Positions 41,583 to 49,671 of a DNA stretch of 64,000 nucleotides are shown here, in pieces. The position numbers and the translations under genes were made by a program. Positions within the stretch are counted from its first letter, which is position 1; every line of letters starts with the position of its first letter. The stretch comes from Natronomonas gomsonensis (GTDB taxonomy: Archaea > Halobacteriota > Halobacteria > Halobacteriales > Haloarculaceae): positions 2,108,001 through 2,172,000 of the forward strand of contig NZ_CP101323.1 in assembly GCF_024300825.1 (NCBI RefSeq), written 5' to 3'. The notes beneath the pieces were generated by a model. The model was given only the letters and a program-made list of their open reading frames with translations, did not search any database and was not told where the DNA came from.

Positions 41583-42800
41583 TCAGCTCTCCTCGGGCAG
41601 TTCGATGACGCCGTCTTCGAGGAGCGAATCGATGTCGGCGTCGTCGTAGCCGTATTCGGCCAGCACGTCGCGGCTGTGTTCGCCGAGTCGGGGCGCGTCG
41701 AGGCGCTGTTCGGTTTCGATACGGTCGCCCGAAATGGGCGTCTTCACCGTCCGGAGGCGTTTCCGCTCGCCGCCGTGGTCGCCCTCGAAGTCGACGAGCA
41801 GGCCGGTTTCCCGGAGGTGGTCGTCCTCCAGCAACTCGGAGGGTTTGTTGACGGGCGCGGCCGGAATCCCCGCCTCCAGCAACGCGTCGACGAGGTCCTC
41901 GCGGTTCCAGTCGGCGAGTTCCTCGGCGGCCGCCGCGGTGAGTTCCGATTTGTGGTCCAGTCGGGAGGCGGGCGTCTCGAAGCGCTCGTCGGCCAGCAGG
42001 TCCGGTCGGTCGACGGCCTCACAGAACGCCGGCCAGTGGCGGTCGGTGGTGACGCCGACGAAGACCCAGCGGTCCTGCTCGTCGGTCTCGAAGACGTCGT
42101 ACAGCGAGAAGGCGGGATGTGAAGAGCCGAGCGGCGGGTGGTCGTCGCCGGTCATATCCGCGAACGTCGCCCAGTAGCCCATCCACTGGGCGGCCGACTC
42201 GAACAGGGTGGCGTCGACGAACTGGCCCTCTCCGGTCCGCTCCCGTTCGCGGAGGGCAGTGAGGACGCCGATGACGCCGTACAGCGCCGACCCGATGTCG
42301 GCGATGGAGGTGCCGACGCGGACGGGGCCGTCGCCGGGGCGGCCGGTCATGGCGGCGAGGCCGGACATCGCTTCGGCGACCATGTCCATCCCGGGGCGGT
42401 CGCCGTAGGGGCCGGGCTGGAATCCCTTGATGGAGAGGTAGACGAGGCCGGCGTTGCGCTCGCTGAGGTCGTCGTAGCCGATGCCGAGGCGGTCGGCGAC
42501 GCCGGGGCCGAGGTTCTCGATGACCACGTCGGCCGCCTCCGCGAGGTCGTGGTAGGCCGCCCGGCCGCGGTCGGTCTGTAAATCGAGCGCAATCGAGCGT
42601 TTGTTCCGGTTGAAGGCGTTGACGACGGCTTCGCCGCTTTCGCCCGCGTTGCGCATGATGTCGCCGGAGCCGGGGCGTTCGACTTTCACCACGTCGGCGC
42701 CCAAATCGGCGAGCAGCAGGCTGGCGAACGGCGCGGAGACGATGTTCCCCAACTCGACGACCGAGACATCGGAGAGCGGTAACGCTTCTCGTTGCGTCAT
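41583..42800 (-). CDS. CaiB/BaiF family CoA-transferase, second copy
   Basis: 405 residues from ATG 42800. SDVSVVELGNIVSAPFASLLLADLGADVVKVERPGSGD, NRNKRSIALDLQTDRGRAAYHDLAEAADVVIENLGPGVADRLGIG and the catalytic Asp in RPGMDMVAEAMSGLAAMTG identify a class III CoA-transferase. It is only a distant relative of the copy at 25.6 kb, so the two probably act on different acids. A neighbouring peroxiredoxin gene follows the same direction. Confidence 0.93.
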   Translation of the reverse strand: MTQREALPLSDVSVVELGNIVSAPFASLLLADLGADVVKVERPGSGDIMRNAGESGEAVVNAFNRNKRSIALDLQTDRGRAAYHDLAEAADVVIENLGPGVADRLGIGYDDLSERNAGLVYLSIKGFQPGPYGDRPGMDMVAEAMSGLAAMTGRPGDGPVRVGTSIADIGSALYGVIGVLTALRERERTGEGQFVDATLFESAAQWMGYWATFADMTGDDHPPLGSSHPAFSLYDVFETDEQDRWVFVGVTTDRHWPAFCEAVDRPDLLADERFETPASRLDHKSELTAAAAEELADWNREDLVDALLEAGIPAAPVNKPSELLEDDHLRETGLLVDFEGDHGGERKRLRTVKTPISGDRIETEQRLDAPRLGEHSRDVLAEYGYDDADIDSLLEDGVIELPEES

Positions 42801-42847
42801 TACCCCGAGAGTGGACCGCACTCGGGCTTAGTTCTACTGGAGGCAGG

Positions 42848-43336
42848 CTACGTTTCGGCGTCTATCGCGGCCCGAACGTCGGCGACGAGGGTCTCGAAGT
42901 CGGGGTTCTCGCCGTCGCGGACCCACCGGTAGACGACTTCGCCAGAGCCGTCGATGACGAACACGCTCCGCTCGGCGAGTTCCATCCCGTGGCCGCTCTC
43001 GAGGGCCACGTCGTAGCGGTCGACGAGGTCGTGGTTCCAATCCGACAGCATCGGAAAGCCGAGGTCGTGTTCGCGAATCCAGACGTTCTGGGCAAAGGGG
43101 AGGTCGACGCTGACGCCGTACACCGTCGCGTCGAGCGCCGCAAAGTCGTCGTAGTAGTCCCGGAAGGTGCACATCTCCTCGGTACAGCCGCTCGTGAACG
43201 CCGCGGGGTAGAACGCCAACACGACGGGGCCGTTTCCGAGCGCCTCCGAGAGCGACAGCGGTTCGATATCGTCGTACGCCGCCCCACCGGCTTTCGGAGC
43301 CGTAAACTGGGGTGCCTGCTCGCCGACAGTGACCAT
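42848..43336 (-). CDS. Peroxiredoxin (AhpC/TSA family, Bcp/AhpE-like)
   Basis: 162 residues from ATG 43336. The peroxidatic motif is PAAFTSGCTEEMCTFRD, with Cys after SG and a second Cys four residues later; the fold continues with VYGVSVDLPFAQNVWIREHDLGFPMLSDWNHDLVDRYDV. It reduces peroxides and protects against oxidative stress, fitting a region full of flavoenzymes. 47 bases upstream of the CoA-transferase start; own transcript likely. Confidence 0.92.
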   Translation of the reverse strand: MVTVGEQAPQFTAPKAGGAAYDDIEPLSLSEALGNGPVVLAFYPAAFTSGCTEEMCTFRDYYDDFAALDATVYGVSVDLPFAQNVWIREHDLGFPMLSDWNHDLVDRYDVALESGHGMELAERSVFVIDGSGEVVYRWVRDGENPDFETLVADVRAAIDAET

Positions 43337-43423
43337 ACGCCGTCGTTCGGGTGAGTCGTGATAAGCGTTGGCGTAGACTGCCGTCGTCGGGGGCTTCTTT
43401 AGGTATGGGCGTCTCGGTTCGGT

Positions 43424-43963
43424 ATGGCTCGCGTGCCACTGCTCGAACAGGCGGAGTTGCCGGACGACTATCAGTACCTCCTCAGCGAGGACGCGATGGG
43501 GGAAATCAACCTCCTCTGTGCGATGGCGAACAACCCCGACGTGCTCCAGTCGTACATGCGCTACGGGACGACGCTGTGGCAGGACGGCGGCCTCGACGGC
43601 GACGACCTCGAACGGTGTATCCTCTCGGTCGCCCGCGCGCTCGACGCCGAATACGAGTGGAACCAACACGTCCCCATCGCCCGTGACCTCGGCGTTCCCG
43701 ACGAGGACATCGAGGCGATTGCGGCGGAGGACTTCGACCACTTCGACGACCGACGGGCGGCACTCATCCGGTACGTTCGGGGCGTCGCCGAAGGCGAGGT
43801 CGACGACGCGACCCACGCCGAGCTGGTCGAACACGTCGACGACGCGACTATCGTCGGGGCGACACAGCTCGCGACGCACTACCTCGCGACCGCTCGGTTT
43901 CTCGATGCGCTCGACATTCCGCTGGAGGGAGAGTTCGTCGGCTGGACGCCGAACGAGGAGTAG
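43424..43963 (+). CDS. Carboxymuconolactone decarboxylase (AhpD-like) family protein
   Basis: 179 residues. The CMD fold is recognisable from LERCILSVARALDAEYEWNQHVPIARDLGVPDEDIEAI, which contains the Glu and His of the active site but no CxxC, so it is not a disulfide reductase of the AhpD kind. RAALIRYVRGVAEGEVDDATHAELVEHVDDATIVGATQLATHYLATARFLDAL follows. It may be a lactone decarboxylase or a related enzyme of unknown substrate. CTTCTTTAGG centred 27 bases upstream predicts a leaderless mRNA; it converges on the FAH gene (stops 1 base apart). Confidence 0.85.
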   Translation: MARVPLLEQAELPDDYQYLLSEDAMGEINLLCAMANNPDVLQSYMRYGTTLWQDGGLDGDDLERCILSVARALDAEYEWNQHVPIARDLGVPDEDIEAIAAEDFDHFDDRRAALIRYVRGVAEGEVDDATHAELVEHVDDATIVGATQLATHYLATARFLDALDIPLEGEFVGWTPNEE

Positions 43964-43964
43964 A

Positions 43965-44699
43965 CTACGGAATCCGGACGGAGTGCTGGAGCGTGCCGAT
44001 GCCCTCGATTTCGACTTCGATTTCGTCACCGTCAGCGAGCGGTCCAACGCCCTTCGGCGTCCCCGTCGAGACCACGTCGCCGGCTTCGAGGGTGATGTAG
44101 GCCGTAATCTCGGCGATGAGTTCCGGTACGGAGAAGATGAGTTCCGACAGCGACCCGTCCTGTTTCCGCTCGCCGTTGACTCGCGTTCGGACGAAAGCGT
44201 CGTCTGGGACTGCGTCGGGACCCACGACGACCGGACCGAGCGGGGCGGCGCCGTCGAATCCCTTCCCGCGGACGTAGTTCTGTTCGACGTGTTGGTCGTC
44301 GCGATTCGAGAGGTCGTTCATGCAGGTGTACCCTTCGACGATCTCCATCGCCTCGCTCTCGTCGACGTTCCGGCACTGTTCGCCGATGACGACGGCGAGT
44401 TCGGCCTCGTACTCGATTCGGTCCTTGTCGTCCGGCAGCGTGACCGTAGCGCCGTGACTCGAAACCGTGTTCGGCGGTTTGAAGAACAGCCGCGGCCGGT
44501 CCGGCGGCTCCTTACCGAGTTCCTCGGCGTGGCCCGCGTAGTTGAGGCCGACACAGACGAGTTTCGATGGCTCGGAGGGCGCCAACACGTCTACCTCGTC
44601 GGGCGTGTAGCGTTCGCCGCCGAATCGAATCTCGTCCGCGTCGGTCCACGTCCCGCGGCGTACGGCACCGGCTGGGTCCCGAAATCTGACATACCGCAT
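43965..44699 (-). CDS. Fumarylacetoacetate hydrolase family protein
   Basis: 244 residues from ATG 44699 (MRYVRFRDPAG). The FAH core is present: LVCVGLNYAGHAEELG, RLFFKPPNTVSSHGATVTLPDDKDRIEYEAELAVVIGEQCRN with the metal-binding Glu pair, NDLSNRDDQ and TGTPKGVGPLADGDEIEVEIEGIG. Members hydrolyse C-C bonds of 2-keto acids, isomerise or decarboxylate (acylpyruvases, HpcE, 2-keto-3-deoxy acid dehydratases). It may handle a 3-acylpyruvate or ring-cleavage product in this island. The promoter lies in AT-rich island 2. Confidence 0.9.
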   Translation of the reverse strand: MRYVRFRDPAGAVRRGTWTDADEIRFGGERYTPDEVDVLAPSEPSKLVCVGLNYAGHAEELGKEPPDRPRLFFKPPNTVSSHGATVTLPDDKDRIEYEAELAVVIGEQCRNVDESEAMEIVEGYTCMNDLSNRDDQHVEQNYVRGKGFDGAAPLGPVVVGPDAVPDDAFVRTRVNGERKQDGSLSELIFSVPELIAEITAYITLEAGDVVSTGTPKGVGPLADGDEIEVEIEGIGTLQHSVRIP

Positions 44700-44749
44700 A
44701 CCCAACCGACCATGTTGATTGTAACCAAGGTTGAGGTACCGGCAATCGA

Positions 44750-45000
44750 CACCGGGGCAGGGATGATAGAAATGATAGAATTTGTATATTTAAGATATAT
44801 ACCACTTACTATAGTGTTCGGGGTCCAGAAAGTATTTCGAGAAATTTGCCTATTTTCCGTGTTAATGTCTTTATTTTTGATTTTAGTAGTGAAAAGAGAT
44901 ATTTGAGCCTTTTTATACCATATATCTAAATAGAAGAGTTTCAGATATTTCAAAGATAAATAAATTTGTTATATCTAAATTTCCTATATTTACTGGGTCG
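44750..45000. other. AT-rich intergenic island 2, no convincing gene
   Basis: About 250 bases with long A/T runs separate the FAH gene start from the stop of the next leftward gene. Open frames on both strands run through it, for example 44591-44953 leftward, but they translate to Ile/Lys/Ser-rich sequence unlike the proteome and extend into the FAH gene. Like island 1 it stands upstream of a leftward catabolic gene and downstream of a leftward hypothetical gene. Confidence 0.65.
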
Positions 45001-45077
45001 TCGAATCGGAGGCGTTGTCTCGGAGCACAACGCTATTGCTGGTCGCCGGGCGAGCCTCCGGAGTGAAGACCTATCTC

Positions 45078-45500
45078 TCAGTGGTGGGTGGTATCCCCGG
45101 CCGCCTCCCGAAGCAACTGTTTGCAAAACCGGGTGAAATCGACGAGGTCGACGGATTGGTCGGCGTCGTAACTGACGACGATGCCGGTGTGTTCGTGGCC
45201 GACGTGGAGGACGACGGCTTCCTCGAAGACGTGGGCCATAGACTGTAACGCGCCCACCTCCCGGAGTTGGTCGTGATACAGTTCCGGTTCGCTCGTCCGC
45301 ATGTCCGTGACGACGTTGGCGGCGACGACGCGTGCCTCGTCGGCGTCGGCGTACCGCTGGCGGATGTCCCGGCGGAAGCGGACGATTCCGTAGTCGACGC
45401 TCGCGCCGAGGGAGTACCAGAACGCCAGACGGAGTTCCTTCCCGAACGTTTCCCGACACCGCCGTTTCAGGTCGCGTTGCGTTGCGTCGTCCATGCCCAT
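45078..45500 (-). CDS. Hypothetical haloarchaeal protein, 140 residues
   Basis: 140 residues from ATG 45500 (or 138 from 45494). The sequence is soluble and acidic-basic mixed, with a predicted mixed alpha/beta fold (ELRLAFWYSLGASVDYGIVRFRRDIRQRY, AVVLHVGHEHTGIVVSYDADQSVDLVDFTRFCKQLL). It resembles, in general outline, haloarchaeal DUF7522-type proteins of unknown function, but I am not certain of the family. It is divergent from the PINA-like gene. Confidence 0.6.
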   Translation of the reverse strand: MGMDDATQRDLKRRCRETFGKELRLAFWYSLGASVDYGIVRFRRDIRQRYADADEARVVAANVVTDMRTSEPELYHDQLREVGALQSMAHVFEEAVVLHVGHEHTGIVVSYDADQSVDLVDFTRFCKQLLREAAGDTTHH

Positions 45501-45563
45501 CCACGCCCCCTGTTGGTGGAGGCGATTGTAAGTGCTTCGTCCGTTTCAGCGGCCATCACCGCG

Positions 45564-45569
45564 TTTATA
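45564..45569 (+). promoter_or_regulatory. TATA box of the PIN-ATPase gene
   Basis: TTTATA is centred 27 bases before the ATG at 45593; a leaderless mRNA is predicted and the longer in-frame extension excluded. Confidence 0.55.
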
Positions 45570-45592
45570 CGCCTCGGTCACGGAGTTCCGGC

Positions 45593-47437
45593 ATGGATAT
45601 TCTGCCGGACACGAGCGCGGTCATCGACGGCCGCGTGTCGGAGCGCGTCGACGGCGGCTTCGACGGCACAGTCTACATTGCGGAGGCGGTCGTCGGCGAG
45701 TTGGAGGCCCAGGCCAACGACGGCCGCGACAGCGGCTGGGAGGGACTCGAAGAGCTCCAGCGACTCGCGGACCTCGCCGACGAGGGAACGGTTACCGTCG
45801 AGTACGTCGGCCGCCGACCCGACGCCGTCGAAAAGCGCGAGGCCGGCGAAGGCGAAATCGACGCCCTCATCCGCGATTTGGCGGCCGAACACGACGCGAC
45901 GCTGTTGACGAGCGACGTGGTCCAAAGCGAGGTTGCGAAGGCGAAAGGACTGGCCGTCGAGTACGTCGAACCGCGCGAACGGGACGTCGACACCCTCGCT
46001 ATCGAGGAGTTCCTCGACGAAAAGACCATGTCGGTCCACCTGAAGACCGGCGTGCGGCCGATGGCGAAACGCGGCTCCATCGGCGAGATGGTGTACGAGA
46101 AAATCGGCGACGACGTGTTGGACGAGGCGACGATGCGGGAGTACGCCGCCGACGTCATCGAGTCCGCACGCGCCTCCTCGGATGGATTCATCGAGTTGTC
46201 CCATCCGGGAATGGACATCGTCCAGTTCCGGGATATGCGTATCGCGGTGGCCCAACCGCCATTTGCCGACGCTATCGAGGTGACGGCGGTCCGCCCCATC
46301 GTCAAGACCGACCTAGACGACTACGACAAGGCCGACGACCTCCGAGAGCGGTTCACCGAACGCCAGCGTGGCGTACTCATTTCCGGGGCACCGGGTGCCG
46401 GGAAATCGACGTTCGCCCAGGCCGTCGCGGAGTTCCTCAACGACTCCGGCTTCGCCGTCAAAACGATGGAGAAACCGCGGGACCTGCAGGTCGGCCCCGA
46501 AATCACCCAGTACACCGAGTTGGGCGGGTCGATGGCCAACACCGCCGACTCGCTGCTGATGGTCCGGCCGGACTACACCATCTACGACGAGGTGCGGAAA
46601 ACGTCGGACTTCGAGACGTTCGCCGACATGCGACTCGCCGGCGTCGGCATAATAGGCGTCGTCCACGCGACGCGGGCCATCGACGCCCTCCAGCGACTCG
46701 TCGGCCGCGTCGAGTTGGGGATGATTCCGCAGGTCGTCGACACCGTCGTCTACATCGAGGCCGGACAGGTCCACACCGTCTACGACGTGAAGACCGAAGT
46801 GAAGGTCCCCCACGGCCTCGTCGAGGAGGACCTCGCCCGGCCCGTCATCGTCATCAAGGACTGGGAGACAGGCGAACCCGCCTACGAGATTTACACGTTC
46901 AACCGACAGGTCGTCACCGTCCCGCTCGACGGTTCGGGGGAAGGTGAGGCCGAATCCGGTATCGAACGTGTCGCCAAACAGGAAATCGAACGCGAGATTC
47001 GGTCGGTCGCCCGCGGCCACGTCGAAGTCGAGGTGACCGGCTCGAGCGGGGCTATCGTCTGGGTCGAAGACGACGACATCTCGTACGTCATCGGCAAGGG
47101 TGGCGGTCGCATCTCCCAAATCGAGGACCGCCTCGGCATCGACATCGACGTGCGCACCTTCGAGGACAAACCCGGCGGGAAGTCAGCCAGTGCGGGCGGA
47201 GGCGGGGCCGGCCACGCCGGCGAAGTCGTCACCCCCGAGGTGACAAACCGCCACGTCGTCATCCCGCTCGGCAGCCACCAGGGCGAAACCGTCGAGGTCC
47301 GCGCCGACGGTGAGTACCTCTTCACCGCGACGGTCTCCCGTGGCGGGGAGATTCAGGTCTCCCGCGGGTCGGCCATCGCCGAGGAACTGGAGGAGGCAAT
47401 CGACCGCGGCAACCGAATCACGGTCGTCCCGCAGTAA
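45593..47437 (+). CDS. PIN domain - ATPase - KH domain protein, PINA-like Holliday junction ATPase
   Basis: 614 residues in three parts. PIN domain at 1-140 (DILPDTSAVIDGRV, AEAVVGELEAQ, EIDALIRDLAAEHDATLLTSD, with conserved acidic residues); a secretion-type ATPase domain near 225-470 with Walker A GAPGAGKST (264-272) and the segment YDEVRKTSDFETFADMRLAGVGIIGVVHATR; and a KH domain near 480-550 with VIGKGGGRI. This architecture is that of archaeal PINA, which in Sulfolobus drives branch migration of Holliday junctions and interacts with Hjc. A related role in recombination or repair is expected here. Confidence 0.9.
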   Translation: MDILPDTSAVIDGRVSERVDGGFDGTVYIAEAVVGELEAQANDGRDSGWEGLEELQRLADLADEGTVTVEYVGRRPDAVEKREAGEGEIDALIRDLAAEHDATLLTSDVVQSEVAKAKGLAVEYVEPRERDVDTLAIEEFLDEKTMSVHLKTGVRPMAKRGSIGEMVYEKIGDDVLDEATMREYAADVIESARASSDGFIELSHPGMDIVQFRDMRIAVAQPPFADAIEVTAVRPIVKTDLDDYDKADDLRERFTERQRGVLISGAPGAGKSTFAQAVAEFLNDSGFAVKTMEKPRDLQVGPEITQYTELGGSMANTADSLLMVRPDYTIYDEVRKTSDFETFADMRLAGVGIIGVVHATRAIDALQRLVGRVELGMIPQVVDTVVYIEAGQVHTVYDVKTEVKVPHGLVEEDLARPVIVIKDWETGEPAYEIYTFNRQVVTVPLDGSGEGEAESGIERVAKQEIEREIRSVARGHVEVEVTGSSGAIVWVEDDDISYVIGKGGGRISQIEDRLGIDIDVRTFEDKPGGKSASAGGGGAGHAGEVVTPEVTNRHVVIPLGSHQGETVEVRADGEYLFTATVSRGGEIQVSRGSAIAEELEEAIDRGNRITVVPQ

Positions 47438-47506
47438 CGGCCGGCGCCGGCGCCAGTCGTCCCCGTCTGGGACAGTTTTAAGCCCGGACCACACCCCTCT
47501 CGGCGC

Positions 47507-47923
47507 ATGCACGAGGTGTTCGAGAACACGGTTCGGTTCGAGGAGACTGACGCACAGGGCATCGTCTTCTACGGCAACTACGTCACGTTCCAGGACGAGA
47601 CGGTGACGGCGTATCTCTCGGCTGTGGGCTACCCCTACGAGGAACTCGAAGCGGCCGACTGGGACGTTCACGTCGTCCACGTCGACCTCGATTACCGCAA
47701 GCCCGCGGAGTTCGCCGACACGCTCCAGAACGCGATTCGGGTCGACGCCATCACCGAATCGAGCATCGAGTTCGACTACGAGTGTCGTCGCGACGGCGAG
47801 GTGCTGGCGGAGGGCAGCGTCGTCCACGTCGCCGTCGACGAGTCGGGCGCGCCGACGCGGGTTCCCGAGGAGTTCCGCGATGCCGTCGTCGCGTTTCAAG
47901 AGGACCCGCCGGACCCGGTGTAG
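47507..47923 (+). CDS. Acyl-CoA thioesterase, 4-hydroxybenzoyl-CoA thioesterase type
   Basis: 138 residues. The hot-dog active-site motif FEETDAQGIVFYGNYVTFQDE contains the catalytic Asp; the rest (HVDLDYRKPAEFADTLQNAIRVDAITESSIEFDYECRRDGEVLAEGSVVHVAVD) is typical of YbgC/FadM proteins. It hydrolyses acyl-CoA esters. TTTTAAG (47476-47482) is a suitable TATA box, 28 bases before the ATG. Confidence 0.9.
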   Translation: MHEVFENTVRFEETDAQGIVFYGNYVTFQDETVTAYLSAVGYPYEELEAADWDVHVVHVDLDYRKPAEFADTLQNAIRVDAITESSIEFDYECRRDGEVLAEGSVVHVAVDESGAPTRVPEEFRDAVVAFQEDPPDPV

Positions 47924-47960
47924 GCGGCACCTTCTTTTCGCTCGCCACGAAGGACCTGGT

Positions 47961-48359
47961 ATGCCAGGGGACCCCGACATCGTCGACCGATTGGCGGAGA
48001 ACCTGATGAGCCTCGGCGTCTACGTCGAGCGGGGCGCCCGCGAGGACGACACAGTCCACGTCGAGTACGAGACGGCCGCCGACGGACTCGTACAGAACGA
48101 CATCGGCAACGTCTGTGTCGAGGTGGTCGACGCCCACGGCGAGGGATGGGAACCGCGGAACTGCCACTTCTGGGCCTTCGACACCGACGGCGGCTTCCAC
48201 GGCGAGTGGGAGCTCCGTGCGGGGTGGCTCCGAGCGCTCGACAACGACAACATCTCCGAGACGGACTTCTCGACGCTCGTCCTCTCGACGCGAGAGCCGG
48301 CCGATGACCCGCCGGCGACGGTGCCGGCGTGGGACGCCGACGCCGAGTCCGCACAGTGA
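47961..48359 (+). CDS. Hypothetical protein, acidic, 132 residues
   Basis: 132 residues from ATG 47961, with AAGGA 9 bases upstream acting as a possible Shine-Dalgarno. Sequence is rich in Asp, Glu and Trp (PRNCHFWAFDTDGGFHGEWELRAGWLRALDN), suggesting a small globular fold. No family recognised. Its stop overlaps the GTG of the next gene (GTGA 48356-48359), so the two are co-translated and probably functionally linked. Confidence 0.6.
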   Translation: MPGDPDIVDRLAENLMSLGVYVERGAREDDTVHVEYETAADGLVQNDIGNVCVEVVDAHGEGWEPRNCHFWAFDTDGGFHGEWELRAGWLRALDNDNISETDFSTLVLSTREPADDPPATVPAWDADAESAQ

Positions 48360-48754
48360 CAGACCGACTCCGACGCCGGTTGCTCGACGCCCACCGCCCG
48401 ACACTCGGGACGGTGTTCGACTGTGCCGACGTGGTAGCGGCAGCGTGGGACGGTGGGGCGACGACGGACCGACAGCGCGTCGTGCCGCCGTTCCGAACCG
48501 TTCTGCGGGAAGCCAACGCACTGGAGGCGCTCGTCGACGCGTGGGCGGAGAGTTTCACACACGCCGGCTACGAACCGTCCGGGCGACCGGTTCCGAACCC
48601 ACCGTACGTCGTCGTCACGTCGGTCGGCGTCGTCTTGCGGGCGACCGTCTCGGAGGGCCGCCTCGTCGCGACGCTCCGGACGTTCGCTGTCGACCCCTAC
48701 GAGCGCGCTGGCACGCTCCCGGAAGCCCTGGCCGTCGAACACCGCGGCCGGTAG
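48356..48754 (+). CDS. Hypothetical protein, 132 residues
   Basis: 132 residues from GTG 48356, chosen because it overlaps the preceding stop by four bases. The protein has a hydrophobic middle (PPYVVVTSVGVVLRATVSEGRLVATLRTFAVDPYERAG) and a Pro/Arg-rich end. I do not recognise it. It is co-translated with the hypothetical gene before it; both lie between a thioesterase and a glycerophosphodiester phosphodiesterase. Confidence 0.6.
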   Translation: MTDRLRRRLLDAHRPTLGTVFDCADVVAAAWDGGATTDRQRVVPPFRTVLREANALEALVDAWAESFTHAGYEPSGRPVPNPPYVVVTSVGVVLRATVSEGRLVATLRTFAVDPYERAGTLPEALAVEHRGR

Positions 48755-49576
48755 TCAGGCCGTCTCGGTGCTGGCAGCGAGCAGCAACGAGGGGTAGTCG
48801 GCCGTGATGGCGTCGACGCCCGCCTCGGCGAACCGCTGGGCGTCGTGCCACGTCTCCGCGGTCCAGCCGGCGATTTCGAGGCCAGCGTTGTGACCCGCTC
48901 CCACGAGGTCGAAGGCGGGCGGCGACCCCCGGAACTCGCCGACGATGGCGTCACTGTCGGCGTGGACGGCATCACAGGCGTGTTCGACCGCGAACTCCAG
49001 CGTCGTCTCGGCGTTGGCGGCGACACAGATGGGCGCCGTCTCGTGGTCGTACTCGGACGCGACGGCGACGGCGGCCTCACAGAAGGAGGCCAACCGCACG
49101 TCGAGGTCGGTGTCCGTCTCGGCAATCGAGTCGGCGACGCGCTCGACGAACGGGACCCAGTGTTCTCGGGCAGCCTCTAGCTCCGTCGGCGTGAGGTGTG
49201 CGCCGGGCCGGACGTTGGGCGTGCCGGGGTTCTTCAACTCGACGGTTAGGGAGGTGCCGTCGGGGAGCGCCGCCAGCATGTCATCGAAGGTCGGGACGGT
49301 CCACCCGCTGTCGAGGACTTCGGCGCTCGTGACCGTCTCGGTGGGCGTCTCCCAGACGACGCCCTCGGCGTCGGTCAGTCCCGGCGACCCGTCGTTTCGC
49401 TGGCCGAGGCGGGTGTCGTGGAAGACGACGGGGTCGCCGTCGGCGGTGGCGTGGAGGTCGATTTCGACGCCGTCACAGCGGGGGTGTGTCGCCGCCGCGA
49501 CGGCGGCGCCGACGGTGTTTTCGGGAAACGCCCCGCCGAATCCCCGGTGGGCGATGACGCGCGGGTCGGGTGACAT
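48755..49576 (-). CDS. Glycerophosphodiester phosphodiesterase family protein
   Basis: 273 residues from ATG 49576. The GDPD signature is clear: VIAHRGFGGAFPENTVGAAVAAA with the catalytic His, EIDLHATADGDPVVFHDTRL with Glu, Asp and His, then LTVELKNPG. It hydrolyses glycerophosphodiesters to alcohol and glycerol phosphate, as in lipid turnover. It has no signal peptide, so it is cytoplasmic. Its stop abuts the stop of the hypothetical gene before it. Confidence 0.92.
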   Translation of the reverse strand: MSPDPRVIAHRGFGGAFPENTVGAAVAAATHPRCDGVEIDLHATADGDPVVFHDTRLGQRNDGSPGLTDAEGVVWETPTETVTSAEVLDSGWTVPTFDDMLAALPDGTSLTVELKNPGTPNVRPGAHLTPTELEAAREHWVPFVERVADSIAETDTDLDVRLASFCEAAVAVASEYDHETAPICVAANAETTLEFAVEHACDAVHADSDAIVGEFRGSPPAFDLVGAGHNAGLEIAGWTAETWHDAQRFAEAGVDAITADYPSLLLAASTETA

Positions 49577-49642
49577 ACCCGGTGGTCGCCCGCCGTCGTC
49601 AAGAAGGTACGCTGGCGTCGAACAGTCAGACGTTAGCAAGGG

Positions 49643-49648
49643 TTTATG
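49643..49648 (+). promoter_or_regulatory. TATA box of the SDR gene at 49.7 kb
   Basis: TTTATG is centred 27 bases before the ATG at 49672, supporting a leaderless start there instead of the longer in-frame extension. Confidence 0.5.
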
Positions 49649-49671
49649 TTGAGTGCTACCATCGTACGAGT

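Noticed and set aside
44591-44953. 120-codon leftward frame in AT-rich island 2
   Set aside because: It overlaps the FAH gene out of frame and its AT-rich part gives random-looking sequence.
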